A stretch of DNA of 64,000 nt from Pararobbsia alpina_A (GTDB lineage Bacteria > Pseudomonadota > Gammaproteobacteria > Burkholderiales > Burkholderiaceae). Where the stretch lies: NCBI RefSeq assembly GCF_965118125.1, contig NZ_OZ221287.1, positions 3,720,001 to 3,784,000 on the forward strand. The letters run 5' to 3'. The notes under the pieces are model-generated. The model saw only the letters and a program-made list of their open reading frames with translations. It ran no database searches and was not told the origin of the DNA. The stretch's first letter is position 1, and every line of letters starts with the position of its first letter. The position numbers and the translations under genes were made by a program. Positions 59,999-64,000 of this stretch are shown here, piece after piece.

Positions 59999-61143
59999 AG
60001 GTCTATGAGCGTTATTTCGCGCGTCAGATCTACCTGACCTTCCTGTTCGTGCTGTTTGCGTTTTCGGGCCTGTTCTTTTTCTTCGACCTGATCAGCGAAC
60101 TCGATTCGGTCGGCAAAGGCACGTATGGCTTCGGCTATGCCGTGTTGCGGGTCGCGTTGCTGACACCGTCACGCTTCTACGAAATCATTCCCGTGGCGGC
60201 GCTGATCAGCGCGATCTACGTGTTCGCAACGATGGCGGCGCAATCCGAGTACACGATTTTCCGTGTGTCCGGCCTGTCGACGCGACGCGCGCTCGGATCG
60301 CTGATGAAGATCGGCATTCCGCTGCTGGTCATCACCTATCTGATCGGTGAAGTGGTCGGTCCCTACGCCGACCAGTTGTCCGAACGCGTGCGTCTCGAAG
60401 CGCTCGGCTCATCGGTCTCATCGACGTTCCGTTCAGGTGTGTGGGTCAAGGACACGCTCACGAACGACGGTGAGGGCCACCCGGTCACGCGCTTCGTCAA
60501 CGTCGGTGAGCTGCTGCCCGATACGACGATCACGAAGGTCCGCATCTACGAATTCGACTCGGCGCTTCACCTGACCGACGTGCGCACGGCCGAGCGCGGC
60601 CGCTTCCAGCCCCCCGATCACTGGGCGCTCGAAGACGTATCGGAAACGAAGATCGATCCCGTCGGCGCGAACACCGGCGCCCACGAGGACACGCTCAACC
60701 CCGTCTATCGATCGGTCCTCACGCATGCGCCGCACTACTTGCTGCGCTCCCAGCTGACGCCGAACATCCTGTCGGTGCTGCTCGTGTCGCCCGACCGCAT
60801 GTCGATCGTCAATCTCTACAAGTACATCCAGCACTTGCAGGAGAACCACCAGGACACGCAGCGCTATGACGTCGCGCTCTGGAACAAGCTGCTCTATCCG
60901 TTTGCGATTCTCGTGATGCTGGTGCTGTCGCTGCCCTTCGCGTACCTGCATACGCGCGCCGGCGTGGTCGGTATCAAGGTGTTCGGCGGCATCATGCTCG
61001 GCATGAGCTTCCAGCTCGTCAACACGCTGTTCTCGCACGTCGGCACGCTCAATACGTGGCCTGCGGTCACGACCGCGGCGGCGCCGAGTCTGCTCTATCT
61101 CGCAGTGGGACTGGCGGGCCTCAAGTGGGTCGACCGGCACTGA
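59995..61143 (+). CDS. lptG: LPS export ABC transporter permease LptG
   Basis: This 382-residue partner of LptF has the same topology: helices near 13-35, 60-82 and 100-120, a periplasmic jellyroll (about 130-295), and helices in the last 85 residues ending LAGLKWVDRH. MKVYERYFARQIYLTFLF is typical of LptG. It is co-translated with lptF and followed after 13 nt by the CbiX-like gene. Confidence 0.95.
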   Translation: MKVYERYFARQIYLTFLFVLFAFSGLFFFFDLISELDSVGKGTYGFGYAVLRVALLTPSRFYEIIPVAALISAIYVFATMAAQSEYTIFRVSGLSTRRALGSLMKIGIPLLVITYLIGEVVGPYADQLSERVRLEALGSSVSSTFRSGVWVKDTLTNDGEGHPVTRFVNVGELLPDTTITKVRIYEFDSALHLTDVRTAERGRFQPPDHWALEDVSETKIDPVGANTGAHEDTLNPVYRSVLTHAPHYLLRSQLTPNILSVLLVSPDRMSIVNLYKYIQHLQENHQDTQRYDVALWNKLLYPFAILVMLVLSLPFAYLHTRAGVVGIKVFGGIMLGMSFQLVNTLFSHVGTLNTWPAVTTAAAPSLLYLAVGLAGLKWVDRH

Positions 61144-61156
61144 TGCAGGACGCAGC

Positions 61157-61525
61157 GTGACGCACGGACTCGTCCTCTTCGGTCATGGCGCGCGCGACGC
61201 GCGCTGGAAAGACCCGTTCGATCGCCTCGAAGGGTTGCTTCGCTCGGCGCATCGCGGGCCCGTCTCCCTCGCTTTCCTCGAACTGATGGAGCCCGATCTG
61301 CAAACCGCAATCGGCGATCAGGTCGCGCACGGCTGCGAACGTATCACCGTGATTCCGGTGTTCTTCGGACAAGGGGGACATTTGCGCCGCGATCTGCCCG
61401 AGATCATCGAGCAGTGCCGGGAGGCGTATCCGGACATCGAGATCCGGTGCTCAGGCGCGGTCGGCGAAGATGAAGGCGTGCTGGCAGCGATCGTGACCTT
61501 CTGTCTCGCTCAGGCAGCGCAATAA
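61157..61525 (+). CDS. CbiX/SirB-like sirohydrochlorin chelatase
   Basis: This 122-residue short chelatase of the CbiX-S/SirB type inserts cobalt or iron (or nickel) into sirohydrochlorin. The metal histidines are H10 in LFGHGARD and the one in FFGQGGHLRRDLP. It is the small single-domain size that works as a dimer. The start is GTG. It faces the sirohaem gene cobA tail to tail, so it may complete sirohaem or feed cobalamin. The reading frame after the stop continues as a 15-bp repeat containing further stops. Confidence 0.9.
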   Translation: MTHGLVLFGHGARDARWKDPFDRLEGLLRSAHRGPVSLAFLELMEPDLQTAIGDQVAHGCERITVIPVFFGQGGHLRRDLPEIIEQCREAYPDIEIRCSGAVGEDEGVLAAIVTFCLAQAAQ

Positions 61526-61560
61526 CAAGCAGCGCAATAGGAAGCGCCGCAATAAGTCAG
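61516..61560. repeat. 15-bp tandem repeat over the 3' end of the chelatase gene
   Basis: Three 15-bp copies (type AGCGCAATAACAAGC) each supply an in-frame stop (CAA-TAA, CAA-TAG, CAA-TAA), so the gene has three successive stop codons. Confidence 0.7.
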
Positions 61561-61566
61561 GCTAGC

Positions 61567-62361
61567 TCAGGCAGCGCGTTGACGTGACGAATCGTCGTTG
61601 CCGTCGAGCGACGGCGTGTCCGCACTTGCGTCGCGTTCACCGGACGTCTGCGATGCACGTGCCGCAAATGCCGCACCGATCATGACCAGACTCGGCTGAG
61701 CCGGATCGAGCCACACCTGGGCAGCGCCGCCCGCGAGTTCGGACAACGTCAGCGTCAACGTGCGCTCATGCGGCGTGCTGCAGGCCTCGACGAGCGCGAC
61801 GGGCGTCGACCCCGCACGGCCTGCATCGATAAGTTCCTGTGCGATCGTCGGCGCGCTGTCGCGGCCCATATAGAACACGAGCGAATCGGCGCTCGCGCGC
61901 TCGCGGATTTCGTCGCTGTCCGGTGCACGGCTATGCGTGACGAACGCCACGCTGCGTGCCACACCGCGCAGGGTCAGCGAACGCTGGAGCGTTGCCGCAC
62001 CCGCAAGTGCTGCCGTAATGCCCGGAACGATCTCGTAGTCGATGCCTGCCGCTTCAAGCGCGCGCATCTCTTCATCGGCGCGGCCGAACAGCATCGGATC
62101 GCCGCCCTTCAAACGCACGACAACGTCATGCGTCTGCGCCGCATCGACCAATTGCTTGTTGATGAAATGCTGGGCGGTCGAACGCTGCCCGCACCGCTTG
62201 CCGACCGCGATCTTCTTCGCGTCCGGGGCGAGTGCAAGCATATCGTCCTCGATCAGGGCGTCGTGCAGCACGACGTCGGCTTGCGCAAGCAAGCGCGCGC
62301 CGCGCACCGTAATGAGGTCCGCTGCACCAGGACCTGCCCCGATCAAATAAACCTTACCCAT
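61567..62361 (-). CDS. cobA: Uroporphyrinogen-III C-methyltransferase (SUMT)
   Basis: This enzyme of about 264 residues methylates uroporphyrinogen III twice to precorrin-2, the branch point to sirohaem and B12. The SAM signatures GKVYLIGAGPGAADL, LVFYMGRD-type VFYMG, and VRLKGGDPMLFGRADEE are intact. It has only the SUMT domain, not the CysG dehydrogenase/chelatase part. The ATG at 62361 matches the family N-terminus; one 8 codons earlier (62385) is possible. The last 30 residues are a Ser/Asp-rich tail. It sits next to cysN/cysD, as expected for sirohaem-dependent sulfite reductase. Confidence 0.92.
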   Translation of the reverse strand: MGKVYLIGAGPGAADLITVRGARLLAQADVVLHDALIEDDMLALAPDAKKIAVGKRCGQRSTAQHFINKQLVDAAQTHDVVVRLKGGDPMLFGRADEEMRALEAAGIDYEIVPGITAALAGAATLQRSLTLRGVARSVAFVTHSRAPDSDEIRERASADSLVFYMGRDSAPTIAQELIDAGRAGSTPVALVEACSTPHERTLTLTLSELAGGAAQVWLDPAQPSLVMIGAAFAARASQTSGERDASADTPSLDGNDDSSRQRAA

Positions 62362-62427
62362 TTTGAAGCCCGATGAATGCGCCATCGACGCTTGAAAAGT
62401 GCGTCTTCGAATGATCGCGATAATAGA

Positions 62428-63741
62428 TCAATTCGAAAAGGCACGAATCATGCCCGCCGCCACCGTATGGTGCGTCGCTTCGTCGATCAGCACGAACGCG
62501 CCGGTCGCGGGCTGCGTATCGTAGACATCCGCGACGATCGCCTTCTGGAGCGTCAGCGATACCGAGCCGATGTCGTTCATCTTGAGCGCGTGACGATCCA
62601 GTGCATGCGACAGCGTATGGACGTCGAGCACCTGACGCACCGCGCCCACGCGTGCGAACACCGTATTGCTCGTTTGCTTGAGCAGGTACTTGCGCTGTGT
62701 CGACAGCGGCTCTTCGTCGAACCAGCAGAGATCGGCTTCGAGCTTCTTCGCCGGTGCCGGCACATCGTTCTGCGCGACGAACGTATCGCCACGCGACACG
62801 TCGACGTCTTCGGCAAGACGCACCGTCACGGCCTGCCCGGCGAACGCGCGGTCGACCGAGGCGGTACCGCCCGGCACGGGCGCAATGATTTCGGCGACCG
62901 TTGCCTCGCGATGCGCTGGCAGCACGACGATCGTGTCGCCGACACTGACCTCACCGCTTTCGACGCGGCCCATATAGCCACGGAAGTCGTCGGACAGATG
63001 GCCGTCCTGGCGGGCGACCCACTGCACCGGAAAGCGCAGCGCATGACGCGCGCGGCGCACGGGCAGTGCTTCGAGCAGGGGCAAGAGCGGCTCGCCGGCA
63101 TACCACGGCATGCTTTCGCTCGGCTGCACCACGTTGTCACCTTTGAGGGCCGACACCGGCACAAAGCGTACGTCTTCCAGTTTCAGTTGTGCGGCAAGCT
63201 CGACGTACGCGTCACGGATTTCGTCGAAGCGTTGTTCGCTGTAGTCGACGAGGTCCATCTTGTTGATCGCGACGATCACGTGTTGCAGGCCCAGCAGCTT
63301 GACGATCGCGCTATGACGCTTGGTCTGCGCGAGCAGCTGCGTCTTGCCGTCGACCTTCGTCACCCGCGTCGCATCGACGAGAATGATCGCAGCATCCGCC
63401 GTGGACGCGCCCGTGACCATATTGCGCGTGTACTGCTCGTGACCCGGCGTGTCGGCGATGATGAACTTGCGGCGCACCGTCTGGAAATAACGATACGCGA
63501 CGTCGATCGTGATGCCTTGCTCGCGCTCCGCTTCGAGGCCGTCGGTCAGCAGCGACAGGTCGATTTCGTCGCCGATCGTGCGCTTGTTCTTGGCGCGCGA
63601 CAGTGCCGACAGCTGATCGGACAGCACGGCCTTGCTGTCGTACAGCAAACGTCCGATCAGTGTGCTCTTGCCATCGTCGACGCTACCTGCCGTAATGAAA
63701 CGCAGCACGCCCAGGTCTTCAGTGTGATTCGTATTGCTCAT
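62428..63741 (-). CDS. cysN: Sulfate adenylyltransferase subunit 1
   Basis: This 437-residue GTPase subunit of ATP sulfurylase couples GTP hydrolysis to APS formation with CysD. It is EF-Tu-like: P-loop AGSVDDGKST (18-27), switch EREQGITIDVAYR, DTPGHEQYTRNMVTGA, and NKMD. Two beta-barrel domains follow. It lacks the fused APS kinase (CysC) found in some homologues. cysD is directly upstream and cobA downstream. Confidence 0.96.
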   Translation of the reverse strand: MSNTNHTEDLGVLRFITAGSVDDGKSTLIGRLLYDSKAVLSDQLSALSRAKNKRTIGDEIDLSLLTDGLEAEREQGITIDVAYRYFQTVRRKFIIADTPGHEQYTRNMVTGASTADAAIILVDATRVTKVDGKTQLLAQTKRHSAIVKLLGLQHVIVAINKMDLVDYSEQRFDEIRDAYVELAAQLKLEDVRFVPVSALKGDNVVQPSESMPWYAGEPLLPLLEALPVRRARHALRFPVQWVARQDGHLSDDFRGYMGRVESGEVSVGDTIVVLPAHREATVAEIIAPVPGGTASVDRAFAGQAVTVRLAEDVDVSRGDTFVAQNDVPAPAKKLEADLCWFDEEPLSTQRKYLLKQTSNTVFARVGAVRQVLDVHTLSHALDRHALKMNDIGSVSLTLQKAIVADVYDTQPATGAFVLIDEATHHTVAAGMIRAFSN

Positions 63742-63762
63742 GTTGACTCGTCCCTGCGCGGC

Positions 63763-64000
63763 TTAGAAATAGCCTTGCTTCTTGCGTTGTTCCATCGCGG
63801 CTTCGGACGCTTGATCGTCCATCCGCGTCGCACCCCGTTCCGTGATCTCGGTCACCGCCGTCTCGGCGATGATCTTGTCGAGATCGTCGGCATCGCTTTC
63901 GACCGGGCACGTGCAGCTGATGTCGCCGACGGTCCGGAAACGCACCGTCGCGACTTCGCTCGTTTCGCCTTCGCGCATCGGCGTCAGGTTCGTCACCGGC
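63763..64000 (-). CDS. cysD: Sulfate adenylyltransferase subunit 2 (3' part)
   Basis: Only the C-terminal 78 or so residues are in the window; the gene runs off the right edge. VTNLTPMREGE, VRFRTVGDISCTCPVES and the terminal MEQRKKQGYF are conserved CysD sequence (the PAPS-reductase-like ATP-binding subunit that adenylylates sulfate). It ends 21 nt before cysN, forming cysDN. Confidence 0.93.
   Translation of the reverse strand, partial: PVTNLTPMREGETSEVATVRFRTVGDISCTCPVESDADDLDKIIAETAVTEITERGATRMDDQASEAAMEQRKKQGYF

Overview
The window is a GC-rich, densely coded stretch of a bacterial chromosome. It looks like a beta-proteobacterium of the Burkholderiales, most likely Burkholderiaceae; I cannot fix the genus. 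The evidence is the fused hemD-hemX gene after hemC, the small DUF3460-type protein before scpA, the IPxLT-repeat (DUF2486-like) protein between a cytochrome c gene and holC, the lysR-lgt/ilvD arrangement, and the tamA-tamB pair. Nearly all genes are housekeeping. I see no transposase, integrase, phage gene, tRNA, rRNA or CRISPR array. Bases 1-128 hold nothing I can recognise.

Layout. 0.1-6.3 kb: glnB, nadE, a predicted N-acyltransferase, ppa. 5.1-13.3 kb: the haem genes hemC-hemDX-hemY, divergent from ppc. 13.4-17.3 kb: a two-partner secretion locus (tpsA-tpsB) whose tpsA has an in-frame stop codon. 17.6-20.1 kb: an XRE-type regulator and an ECF sigma/anti-sigma pair. 20.3-27.9 kb: argH, a large PLP amino-acid decarboxylase, dcd, a SodC-like lipoprotein, apbC and an OmpA-like lipoprotein. 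28.3-37.6 kb: metG, an orphan protein with 11-residue repeats, and tamB/tamA (outer-membrane assembly). 37.8-40.9 kb: a DUF3460 gene, scpA, panC, panD and a lone ParA. 41.0-47.5 kb: cobinamide salvage and B12 uptake (cobU-btuF on +; btuC-btuD-cobT-cobS-cobC on -). 47.6-49.9 kb: a zapB-like gene, zapA, 6S RNA, an EVE-domain gene and a SIMPL-domain gene. 49.9-54.2 kb: lgt, a LysR regulator, ilvD and a cytochrome c. 54.3-61.5 kb: the repeat protein, holC, pepA, lptF-lptG and a CbiX-like chelatase. 61.6-64.0 kb: cobA, cysN and the 3' end of cysD (sulfate assimilation and sirohaem).

How the genes fit together. Tetrapyrrole chemistry recurs: hemC/hemD make uroporphyrinogen III, cobA methylates it to precorrin-2, the CbiX-like protein may insert metal, and cobU/cobT/cobS/cobC finish cobalamin. 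Envelope assembly is the second theme (lgt, lptFG, tamAB, TPS, OmpA lipoprotein). Many genes overlap by 4 nt (ATGA, GTGA or TTGA), which indicates translational coupling.

The least ordinary items are the 11-residue-repeat orphan at 30.5 kb, the expanded IPxLT-repeat protein at 54-57 kb, the interrupted tpsA, a HemD domain split by a roughly 100-residue linker, and a SodC-like protein that seems to lack a metal-ligand histidine. I found no clearly new multi-gene system.
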